The notes beneath the pieces are model-generated. The model was not told where the DNA came from and ran no database searches. It was given only the letters and a program-made list of their open reading frames with translations. Positions 1 through 7,432 of a stretch of DNA of 64,000 nucleotides are shown piece by piece. Source of the DNA: Azoarcus sp. (lineage in GTDB: Bacteria > Pseudomonadota > Gammaproteobacteria > Burkholderiales > Rhodocyclaceae); contig JAITVD010000052.1 of assembly GCA_031285965.1 (NCBI GenBank), forward strand, positions 1 through 64,000, in the 5' to 3' direction. The first letter of the stretch is position 1. Each line of letters begins with the position of its first letter. Both the position numbers and the translations under genes were made by a program.

Positions 1-4
1 GCAC

Positions 5-21
5 ATTTCATAATGTGAAAT
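5..21. promoter_or_regulatory. short inverted repeat at left edge
   Basis: A perfect 6-bp inverted repeat (ATTTCA, 5-base spacer, TGAAAT) lies 103 bases beyond the stop of waaC. It could be an operator for a gene off the left edge or a weak hairpin after waaC. No T-run follows on either strand, so a rho-independent terminator is unlikely. The rest of bases 1-123 shows nothing I can name. Confidence 0.2.
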
Positions 22-123
22 CCTTTTTCATTGCCCCGTTCCGGTTCTTCCCGAATCATCCCTGCCCTTCCCGCTTATCAAGCAATTTCCCCGCCGATTA
101 TCTAGGGCTCGTTCAGCTAGCCG

Positions 124-1221
124 TCAGCGCATTCCCTTCACTATCTCCCACACCCTTTCAGGCGCGAGCCGCGTAAAACAAGGCGCGTCGCCGCCGCTTG
201 ACGGCGCGGAAGCGCCGGAGGCGGAGGAGCGGAGCAGGCAGGTTTTTCGCAGACAGGGCGCACAGGGGAAATCCGTGGCAAGGCGGCGCTGGCGATGCCC
301 CCAAGCGCCGGTCAGGCCGGGGCTTGTCGAACCGAAAAGCGACAAGGTGGGAACATCCAGCGCGGCGGCGAGATGCCCGAGGCCAGTGTCAACCGCCACG
401 CAGGCGGTTGCGGTAGCCAGTTCGCCCGCCAGTCCCGCAAGCGGAAGCTGTGGCAGCACATGTACACCGCCCAGATTTTTTGCGATGCGTTGGGCGCGCT
501 CATGTTCCGTTACGGAACCCCAAGGCAACCGAACATTCCAGCCCGCCTCGGCGGCAAGGCGGGCAAGCCCGCGCCAGTGGCTTTCCGGCCAATGTTTCGT
601 CGGCCAGGTTGTTCCGTGCAGCAAGACAAGCCGGGGAGCCTCATGGGGCGTGTCGGTATTTTCCGTTTCGCCAGACAGCATCCGCGCACGATCCAGCCCA
701 TAGGCATCGGCATCGGCCAAGCCCGCGCCGTCGCCTTCCCATTGGGCGCTTTCCGGTAGCGGATAGCCGATTGCGGCAGCAAAAAGCTCGCGTGTGCGGC
801 GCACGGCATGTCGCTCTTTAGGCACAAAATGGCGGCGGGCGTAAGCGAGGCTTGCCAGCGGCTCACGCGCTGAGCGGAAATCCAGCCCATGCACGGGAGC
901 ATGCGCCTTGCCCGCGAGCCATGCGCTTTTTATCAGCCCTTGCGCGTCGAGCACGAAATCGTAAGAAACCGCATTGAGGTTGGCACGGAAGGCTTTCCAT
1001 TCCGAGCGCGTCTCGCGGGCAAAGGGATGGTGTCGCCAGCGGCGCAAAGCCACTGGAATCACCCGCTCTACCGCTGGATGCCAAGCGGGAATTTCGGCAA
1101 AGGCTTCTTCCACGACCCAATCGAAACGGACATGGGGCAACGCCCGCGCCGCGTCGGTGACGGCAGGCAAGGTGTGGACAACGTCGCCTAATGAAGAGGT
1201 TTTGACCAACAGTATCCGCAT
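124..1221 (-). CDS. waaC: LPS heptosyltransferase I (WaaC)
   Basis: Adds the first L-glycero-D-manno-heptose to Kdo2-lipid A at the cytoplasmic face of the inner membrane. The 365-residue product is a GT9-family glycosyltransferase: the N-terminal Rossmann start carries the SLGDVVH motif with Asp13, the family's candidate catalytic base, and DAQGLIKSA at about 92-100 is characteristic of WaaC. The C-terminal donor site is visible around VAVDTGLGHLAAALDVP. It is the last gene of the hldA-hldD-waaF-waaC run and starts 11 bases after the waaF stop, with no clear Shine-Dalgarno, so translation probably depends on its neighbour. A tail near residue 335 rich in Ser, Ala and Gly is longer than in Escherichia WaaC. 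Confidence 0.93.
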   Translation of the reverse strand: MRILLVKTSSLGDVVHTLPAVTDAARALPHVRFDWVVEEAFAEIPAWHPAVERVIPVALRRWRHHPFARETRSEWKAFRANLNAVSYDFVLDAQGLIKSAWLAGKAHAPVHGLDFRSAREPLASLAYARRHFVPKERHAVRRTRELFAAAIGYPLPESAQWEGDGAGLADADAYGLDRARMLSGETENTDTPHEAPRLVLLHGTTWPTKHWPESHWRGLARLAAEAGWNVRLPWGSVTEHERAQRIAKNLGGVHVLPQLPLAGLAGELATATACVAVDTGLGHLAAALDVPTLSLFGSTSPGLTGAWGHRQRRLATDFPCAPCLRKTCLLRSSASGASAPSSGGDAPCFTRLAPERVWEIVKGMR

Positions 1222-1232
1222 TGTCAGAAAAG

Positions 1233-2249
1233 TCAGGAGGAAAGTGGCGCGTCGCCGAAGGATTCCAGCCCCGCGAGCACTTTTTCAGGGGAGATTCCGG
1301 TTAGGCAGCGGGTGTGCCCAAGCGGGCAGTGGCGTTCGAAACAGGGCGCGCAGTTGAGCCGCAAGGTTTCGATGACAACGCGGCTGGCAAGCGGAGGCGT
1401 GTGTTCCGGGCTGGAAGAGCCAAAGATGGCGACGAGCGGCACATCAAGCGCGGCAGCAACGTGCATGAGGCCAGAATCGTTGCAGACTGCGGCGCGGGCG
1501 AGCGCGATCAGGTCAACCGCGTCGCCGAGGCTGGTGCGTCCGGTCAGGTCAATTACGCTGGGATTGCCGTTGGCAATCGGACGCGCCACCGCGCAATCCT
1601 TTTCCGAGCCAAGCACCCATATCTGAAACCCGCGCGCCGCGAGCAGGTGCGCCAGTTTGGCGTAATGCGTGGGCGGCCACTGCTTTGCCGGACCATATTC
1701 CGCGCCCGGCATGAAGGCGATGGCCGGACGCTCAGGGTCGAGTTTGAAGCGTTCCCACAGCGCCGCCTGATTAGCGGAATCCGCGCACAGTTGCGGCCTT
1801 GGCGGAGAGACTGGCGCGGCGTCGGGCGGCTGCCCAAGCGCGACGAAACGCTGCACGGTCATCGGCAGCTTGGCGCGGTCAAGCAGGCGCATGTCGTTTA
1901 TCAGCCCGTAGCGCATTTCCCCACGAAAGCCAGTGCGCTGCGGGATGCCCGCAAAAAACGGAACGAGCGCCGATTTGAGCGAACCGGGCAGCACGATGGC
2001 TTGGCCATAGCTCTCTTGGGCGAGTTCTTTGCCCAAGCGCCTGCGCGTGAAAAGCCCCAGCCGTCCATGCCCGATTGGCATCACGACGCCGCGCCGCACT
2101 TCCGGCATCCGCTCAAGAATCGGCAATGACCAACCCGGAGCGAGCACGTCGATTTCGCAATCGCCATCGGACTTGAGGTGCATGAAAAGGCTCTGCGCCA
2201 TCACCATGTCGCCTACCCATGACGGCCCCACGACCAGAATTTTGCGCAT
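1233..2249 (-). CDS. waaF: LPS heptosyltransferase II (WaaF)
   Basis: Transfers the second heptose of the LPS inner core, acting after WaaC. The protein begins with the family signature ILVVGPSWVGDMVMAQ (Asp near residue 14) and contains the NDSGLMHVAAALDVPLVAIFG donor-site block, both typical of WaaF. I chose the ATG at 2249 because known WaaF proteins start right before this signature. An in-frame TTG at 2264 overlaps the hldD stop and would add five residues. Neither start has a strong ribosome site, in keeping with translational coupling to hldD. Length (338 aa) is normal for the family. Confidence 0.93.
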   Translation of the reverse strand: MRKILVVGPSWVGDMVMAQSLFMHLKSDGDCEIDVLAPGWSLPILERMPEVRRGVVMPIGHGRLGLFTRRRLGKELAQESYGQAIVLPGSLKSALVPFFAGIPQRTGFRGEMRYGLINDMRLLDRAKLPMTVQRFVALGQPPDAAPVSPPRPQLCADSANQAALWERFKLDPERPAIAFMPGAEYGPAKQWPPTHYAKLAHLLAARGFQIWVLGSEKDCAVARPIANGNPSVIDLTGRTSLGDAVDLIALARAAVCNDSGLMHVAAALDVPLVAIFGSSSPEHTPPLASRVVIETLRLNCAPCFERHCPLGHTRCLTGISPEKVLAGLESFGDAPLSS

Positions 2250-2260
2250 CTTTTCAGGCT

Positions 2261-3226
2261 TCAATCGCGGTGCAGCCAGTCGAAGTAACGTGCCACGCCC
2301 GTGGCGACATCCATGAAAGGATGGTCAAATCCCGCTGCCCGCAAAGCAGAAAGATCAGCTTCGGTAAAGCTCTGATAGCGCCCCCGGAGATGGTCGGGGA
2401 AAGGGATGTAGTCGATGCCGCCAAAGCTGTGGTCATCACGCTTGCGCCGGTACCAATCAATTGCCGCCCGCGCAACATCGTTGAAGCTCTGCGCCCTGCC
2501 CGTGCCAACGTTGAAAATGCCGGAAACATGCGGGTTGTCGAGCAGCCACAGGTTGACGGCCACCACATCGTCGACATGGACGAAATCGCGCTGCTGCTCG
2601 CCTGGGCCGTAGCCGTCCGAACCTTCAAAGAGACGCAAGCGCCCGCTGTTCTGCAACTGCGCGTCTATATGGAATGCCACGCTCGCCATCGACCCCTTGT
2701 GCTGCTCGCGGGAGCCGTAGACATTGAAATAGCGCAGACCGACGACTTGGCTGGAGATGCCGCCCATGCGCTCACGCAGATGGCAGTCAAACAAAAATTT
2801 TGAATAGGCGTACACATTGAGCGGATGCTCATGCTCCCGCGCTTCGCGGAAGGTCGGTCCCATGCCGTAGACCGCTGCCGAAGAAGCGTAGATGAACGGT
2901 ATTTTCCGCGCCACGCACCAGGCAAGCATCACCTTGGTGTATTCAAAGTTCACCTTCATCATGAAGCGTCCGTCCCACTCCGTCGTGGTGGAACAAGCGC
3001 CTTCATGGAACACCGCCTCGACCTTGCCGAAGCCCTCCCCTTTTTCTACGTGAGCCAGGAAATCATCTTTGTCGAGATAGTCGCGGATATTGGCATCGGA
3101 GAGGTTCAGGCATTTGCGGCCATCGGAAAGGTCATCGACCACCAGAATGTCGCTGATGCCCCGTGCGTTCAATCCCTGCACGATGTTGCTGCCGATGAAA
3201 CCGGCTCCGCCGGTGACGATCATCAT
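2261..3226 (-). CDS. hldD: ADP-L-glycero-D-manno-heptose 6-epimerase
   Basis: Epimerises ADP-D-glycero-D-manno-heptose to the L,D form, the donor used by WaaC and WaaF. It is an extended short-chain dehydrogenase: the NAD(P)-binding GGAGFIGSN lies at 6-14, and the catalytic Tyr139-xxx-Lys143 pair sits in VYAYSKF. The HldD-specific [13 protein letters not shown] block is at about 74-86. Its 321 residues are close to the family norm. A GGAG ribosome site lies six bases before the first ATG; a second ATG follows at once. It starts 12 bases after the hldA stop, so precursor supply and transfer are co-transcribed. Confidence 0.96.
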   Translation of the reverse strand: MMIVTGGAGFIGSNIVQGLNARGISDILVVDDLSDGRKCLNLSDANIRDYLDKDDFLAHVEKGEGFGKVEAVFHEGACSTTTEWDGRFMMKVNFEYTKVMLAWCVARKIPFIYASSAAVYGMGPTFREAREHEHPLNVYAYSKFLFDCHLRERMGGISSQVVGLRYFNVYGSREQHKGSMASVAFHIDAQLQNSGRLRLFEGSDGYGPGEQQRDFVHVDDVVAVNLWLLDNPHVSGIFNVGTGRAQSFNDVARAAIDWYRRKRDDHSFGGIDYIPFPDHLRGRYQSFTEADLSALRAAGFDHPFMDVATGVARYFDWLHRD

Positions 3227-3238
3227 GGGAATCTCCTT

Positions 3239-4195
3239 TCAGTCGAGAGCGGGAAGCGAGAGAACCATATCCAGTTCGGCGCGGCTTACAGCAACGGTTC
3301 CGAGCTTGCCAACCGCGATTCCGGCGGCGGCATTGGCAAAACGGGTGGCCTGGGGCAAGTCAAGCCCCCCCGCCAAGCAAACGCCGAGAGTCGCCACTAC
3401 CGTATCGCCCGCGCCAGTTACATCGAACACATCGCGGGCGTGGGAAGGAAGATTGAGCGGCGGCTCGCCTTTTTGCAGCAGCGTCATGCCGCGCTCCGAG
3501 CGCGTGATGAGCAAGGCTTCCAGCGACAGATGCTCGCGCAGGGCTTCGCCGCGTTCGCGCACGGTCGCTTCATCTGGGCAAGCGCCCACGACCGCTTCAA
3601 ACTCGCCCATGTTCGGGGTGATGACCGAGGCATTGCGGTAGCGCCAAAAATTTGTCCCTTTGGGGTCAACCACCACCATCAGCCCGCGTTCCCGTGCGGC
3701 AGCAATCAGCGAACTAATCTGGGCGAGCGTGCCTTTGCCGTAGTCGGAAAACACAACCGCGCCCGCGCCATCGAGCAAGGCAGTGAAGCCGCTTTCGATG
3801 CCCGGTGCTTTGACGTTGGAAAAATCGGTTTCAAAATCAAGCCGGATAAGCTGCTGGTGGCGGCTGATGACCCGCAGCTTGGTGATTGTCGGGCGTTCCG
3901 GCACATTGACCAAACAACATTGCACGCCGCCAGCGGTGAGTTTTTGGGCTAGGAGCTGCGCCGCCTCGTCCTGCCCGACCAGCCCGACAAGACTGACCGA
4001 AGCGCCCAAGGAAGCCGCGTTGAGCGCCACGTTGCCCGCGCCGCCTGCGCGATATTCATCATTCTCCACCTTGACGATTGGCACGGGCGCTTCGGGTGAA
4101 ATGCGCGTAGTCGCACCATGCCAATAGCGGTCAAACATCACATCGCCCGCGACGACGAGGCGAGCCTCAGAAAAATCAGGAAGCAGTACGGACAT
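3239..4195 (-). CDS. hldA: D-glycero-beta-D-manno-heptose-7-phosphate kinase
   Basis: Phosphorylates D-glycero-D-manno-heptose 7-phosphate at C1, an early step to ADP-heptose. It is a PfkB/ribokinase-family protein: RAGGAGNVALNAASLG at about 49-64 binds substrate, and TGAGD at 260-264 carries the catalytic Asp264. In Escherichia this activity is the N-terminal half of bifunctional HldE. Here the protein stops at 318 residues, so the adenylyltransferase (HldC) must be encoded elsewhere, as is usual in betaproteobacteria. First gene of the heptose operon; its promoter should lie in 4196-4417, shared with a divergent small gene. Confidence 0.93.
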   Translation of the reverse strand: MSVLLPDFSEARLVVAGDVMFDRYWHGATTRISPEAPVPIVKVENDEYRAGGAGNVALNAASLGASVSLVGLVGQDEAAQLLAQKLTAGGVQCCLVNVPERPTITKLRVISRHQQLIRLDFETDFSNVKAPGIESGFTALLDGAGAVVFSDYGKGTLAQISSLIAAARERGLMVVVDPKGTNFWRYRNASVITPNMGEFEAVVGACPDEATVRERGEALREHLSLEALLITRSERGMTLLQKGEPPLNLPSHARDVFDVTGAGDTVVATLGVCLAGGLDLPQATRFANAAAGIAVGKLGTVAVSRAELDMVLSLPALD

Positions 4196-4417
4196 GAAAA
4201 AGAAGTAGAGCCGGAAAACGCAGAAGCCGCGATTATCCCACGAAGACCAGCGGGAAATCCTGCTTATCGTCTTGGCTGAGCGAGGCGGCTGAACAAACGC
4301 TTACAAACTGTTACGGGCTAGACAAGATTGCGCGGGCGCGGATGGGTATCGTTGAGCCATCTTCAAAGCCGCCGCTTTCCGCCAAATGGCACAAGCGGCA
4401 TAACAAGGGAGCGCATC

Positions 4418-4723
4418 ATGAAATCACAATCTCGCAATACTTCAGTCGCCGTGCTGGCCACCCTGCTCATTGCTGGCTCATGCTTCAGCACCCCCGCGCT
4501 GGCTCGCTCTGACAGAGACACCATCCGCGATATTCTGCTCGCGCCCCTGCTGCTGCCAGCGGCCATCGTCGCTGCCACAGCGCCCCGCCCCGTCATCTAT
4601 CAAGAAACCCGTTACGTTGCTCCTCAGCGCCATGTCGTGCGCCACAGGTACGCGCCGCGCCATGATGTGCGCAGATACGAAAGACAGAGGTACAACGGCA
4701 GGAATTACCGCCGCTATCGCTAA
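4418..4723 (+). CDS. small secreted Arg/Tyr-rich protein, unknown
   Basis: I do not recognise the family. The 101-residue product has a signal peptide (positively charged start, hydrophobic stretch about 9-20, likely cleavage after PALA), then a hydrophobic segment (about 36-48) and a tail dominated by Arg, Tyr and His (residues about 58-101, many RY, RR and YR pairs). The ATG at 4418 is preceded by AAGGGA at a 7-base spacing, which decides it over an upstream in-frame codon at 4328. It is divergent from hldA. The basic tail suggests contact with an anionic surface such as LPS or peptidoglycan; that is inference. Confidence 0.6.
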   Translation: MKSQSRNTSVAVLATLLIAGSCFSTPALARSDRDTIRDILLAPLLLPAAIVAATAPRPVIYQETRYVAPQRHVVRHRYAPRHDVRRYERQRYNGRNYRRYR

Positions 4724-4806
4724 TCCGCATCTTCATTCCGTGATGGCGCAATCGTCTCAAACACCCGTCCCGCCCCCGTCCGAAAGCGACAGCCTCTCGG
4801 ATGATG

Positions 4807-4831
4807 GGCGGGAAGGAGGGTCATTCCCGCC
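4807..4831. terminator. hairpin at the 3' end of lplT
   Basis: A perfect 8-bp stem (GGCGGGAA/TTCCCGCC, 9-base loop) spans the lplT stop codon, between two convergent genes. No T-run follows, so it is at best a weak or factor-dependent terminator. Confidence 0.3.
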
Positions 4832-6182
4832 TCCAGCCCAGCCACACAAGGGCGCGGATAAGAAATTCCGGTACGACGCTGAATATGTATATTGTCACCG
4901 CGCCATGCAGCACGGCCACGCACAGGAAAAGCGTCGGGATGCCAAATCCTTTCCCCAGAAACACCGCCGCGCCAATGGCGACCAAAACCATGAAAAGCGA
5001 ATTGAGGATATTGTTCGCGGCAATAATCCGAGCGCGGTATTCCGCTTGGCTGCGTTGCTGCACAAGCGCGTAAAGCGGCACGCAATAAAGTCCCCCAAAA
5101 CCGCCCAGCATCAGCAAATCGAAAAAAACGCGCCAAGTGCTCGGCCTGTGCACCATTTCAGCAAGCGGCTGCAACGCGCCGGAGGCGCTGCCGGGCGAAC
5201 CCAGCGCCAAATCAAGCCCAAAAACCGTCATGCCCAGCGCCCCAATCGGAACCAGCCCCGGCTCTACGGCTTTGCCGCGCCGGCGCGTGAGCTTCTCGCA
5301 GATAAGCGACCCCGCGCCAATGCCGACTGAAAACACCGCAAGCAATACGGTGACGAGGCTTTCTTTTCCCCCCAGTACATCTTTGGCATAGGCGGGAAAC
5401 TGGGTCAGCAGCAGCGCGCCATAAGCCCAGAACCACGAAATCCCGAGGATGGACTGAAAAACACTGCGTTCTTGGCGAGCCAGATTGACGCAATGAAAGG
5501 TTTCTTTGGCTGGATTGAGAGAAATCTTCAGTTCCGGCGCGGGCGCGGATGCGGGCGGAATTTTGCGGCTCGCAAAAAAACCCCCGGACGCTACAACGAG
5601 GCAGATACCGACAATCCACGCAATGCCGCCCTCCTGCCCAGCAAGCAGCCCTCCGGTAAGCGTGCCGAGCAGGATGGAAATGAACGTTCCGGCTTCTACC
5701 AGCGCGTTGCCCCCCACCAGTTCATCGGCACGAAGATGCTGTGGCAGGATGGCGTATTTCAATGGCCCAAACAAAGTCGATTGCAAACCAAGCAGGAAGA
5801 GCGCCGCCAAAAGTATGGACAGGTTTTGCAGCCAGAAACCTGCGCCCGCAAGCATAACAATCAAAATTTCGAGCGCCTTCACCCATCGCGCGAGCCACGC
5901 TTTGTCGAATTTGTCCGCCAGTTGCCCAGCCGTGCCGGAGAACAGGAAAAATGGCAGGATGAACAGTCCTGCCGCGAGATTGGTGAGCACTTCCAGCCTC
6001 ATGTTTGTCCATGACGCCGCCCCGAAAGTCAGCAGCACCAGCAAAGCGTTTTTGTAAGCGTTGTCATTGAAAGCGCCCAAGAACTGCGTGACGAAAAGCG
6101 GCCAGAAGCGGCGCTCCCGCAAAAGGGAAAATTGGGAATGCTGCCCAGATTGGTTGCTGGAGGGGGAACTATCGTTGCTCAT
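4821..6182 (-). CDS. lplT: lysophospholipid transporter, MFS (LplT-like)
   Basis: A major-facilitator protein of 453 residues with about twelve hydrophobic segments. The FVTQFLGAFNDNAYKNAL start is typical of LplT and of the transporter half of fused Aas proteins. LplT flips lysophospholipids from the outer to the inner leaflet of the inner membrane, where Aas re-acylates them. Its ATG follows the stop of the amidohydrolase directly (TAAATG), and aas lies just upstream of that gene, so all three are one transcript. The context makes this assignment much stronger than MFS similarity alone. Confidence 0.88.
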   Translation of the reverse strand: MSNDSSPSSNQSGQHSQFSLLRERRFWPLFVTQFLGAFNDNAYKNALLVLLTFGAASWTNMRLEVLTNLAAGLFILPFFLFSGTAGQLADKFDKAWLARWVKALEILIVMLAGAGFWLQNLSILLAALFLLGLQSTLFGPLKYAILPQHLRADELVGGNALVEAGTFISILLGTLTGGLLAGQEGGIAWIVGICLVVASGGFFASRKIPPASAPAPELKISLNPAKETFHCVNLARQERSVFQSILGISWFWAYGALLLTQFPAYAKDVLGGKESLVTVLLAVFSVGIGAGSLICEKLTRRRGKAVEPGLVPIGALGMTVFGLDLALGSPGSASGALQPLAEMVHRPSTWRVFFDLLMLGGFGGLYCVPLYALVQQRSQAEYRARIIAANNILNSLFMVLVAIGAAVFLGKGFGIPTLFLCVAVLHGAVTIYIFSVVPEFLIRALVWLGWRRE

Positions 6183-7430
6183 TTATGCCGTCTCAAAGAA
6201 GGTGCGTGTTTCAAATACTTGAGCCGGAAAGGATTTCCCCTGCCAGCTAAAGGAGCGTTTGAGCGCCAAATCGAAATACAGCGCGTTCGCTTCACGCAGC
6301 ATCCGCAAATCGGGCAACGCCTCTTTCTGCAACAGGCCGTGGCGGGCAAGCTGGGACAGGGAAGTCAGCGGAATGATGCCCGGCAAAGGATAATCGGAGC
6401 CATTGAGCAGCCTTCCGTGCCAATCCTCGCGCATGAGCAGGGTTTTAATCACTTCCGGCTCGCGGTTGCGCAGCGCGATGGCCGAAATATCGCCGAAGAG
6501 GTTTTCTTTCCACTCTGCCCGTTCCATGAGGCGGGCAAAAAGGTCGAAGCTCTTTTGCCGGGTTCCCGGCCTATCCGGGTCTTCGTATTCCCCCATGCTT
6601 GCGCAATGCGCCACGACGACTTTCACGCCCGCGTCCAGTGCGCGGCGCAGGGACATAGGATTGCCGAAATGCCCAAGGCGAACGCCCTGCACCGCTTTTT
6701 CTTCCCCGCCATGAACCACCAGAGGAAGGCGTAGACGAGCGAGCACGGAGAAAAAGGCGTCGCACCGCTTTGATGCTGGGTCAATATTCTGTGCGGCAGG
6801 CAGCCATTTCACTGCCCGTGCGCCCTGCGCGTAAGCGGCTTCCAGCTTGTCGAGCGCATCAGCCCGGTAAGGGTGGATCGAGGCCACCCATTCAAACGCA
6901 TCGGGATATTCTTCCGCCATCTGGCGGGCGTAGCTGTCAGGCACATAGAATGTGCTTAATTCAGGAACCGCCACGCCATCATCGCCGTGATACCAGTCGA
7001 AGGCAAAAACCATCGCTTTCGCGCCGGAGGGCATGTTACGCACAAGGGACGCCAAGCGGCGCACGTAATTCTCATCGACGGTTCCGGTCGGAGCCGAGGC
7101 GCAGCCTGCGTTCATGTAGAACAGGCGTTGCCCATAGAGCACTGGATGCCACAGGCTCAATAGCTGCTTCCCGACATAAAGCCCATGTCCGCTATCTCCG
7201 ATGCCCGCCAGATGCACATGGCAATCCCAGACTTTAGCGGGGTCAAGCCCTTGCCAGAGATGCGCCAGCCACGGACTTTTTTCAGGAGCCGCGCTTGCAG
7301 GGTCGCGGCAGGGATTGAACAGAAAAGAGGGTGTACCGTCGAATATCGCCGCTGATACGCCCGCCGCGATAAGCGCGAGCTTGAAAAATCGGCGGCGGCT
7401 TTGCTTCAAGGAAGGAAGCTTTTCGTTCAT
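6183..7430 (-). CDS. Tat-exported amidohydrolase-family protein
   Basis: A metal-dependent TIM-barrel hydrolase of the amidohydrolase_2 type (415 aa). The N-terminus has a twin-arginine signal, SRRRFFK at 11-17, followed by a hydrophobic stretch, so the folded enzyme probably acts in the periplasm. Metal ligands are visible: His71-x-His73 in DCHVHLAG, a His in LPLVVHGGEE, a His in VVVAHCASMGEY and the Asp of GSDYPL. It is placed between aas and lplT with a 2-base gap on one side and none on the other, which implies a job in turnover of lipid head groups or lysolipid products. The substrate is unknown. Confidence 0.75.
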   Translation of the reverse strand: MNEKLPSLKQSRRRFFKLALIAAGVSAAIFDGTPSFLFNPCRDPASAAPEKSPWLAHLWQGLDPAKVWDCHVHLAGIGDSGHGLYVGKQLLSLWHPVLYGQRLFYMNAGCASAPTGTVDENYVRRLASLVRNMPSGAKAMVFAFDWYHGDDGVAVPELSTFYVPDSYARQMAEEYPDAFEWVASIHPYRADALDKLEAAYAQGARAVKWLPAAQNIDPASKRCDAFFSVLARLRLPLVVHGGEEKAVQGVRLGHFGNPMSLRRALDAGVKVVVAHCASMGEYEDPDRPGTRQKSFDLFARLMERAEWKENLFGDISAIALRNREPEVIKTLLMREDWHGRLLNGSDYPLPGIIPLTSLSQLARHGLLQKEALPDLRMLREANALYFDLALKRSFSWQGKSFPAQVFETRTFFETA

Positions 7431-7432
7431 GC

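Noticed and set aside
295..759. Plus-strand frames opposite waaC and other long antisense frames throughout
   Set aside because: They arise from GC-rich codon bias; the minus-strand genes have full family motifs.
4807..4831. Strong intrinsic terminator between lplT and the small exported gene
   Set aside because: The stem is good but there is no T-run on either strand; kept only as a weak candidate.
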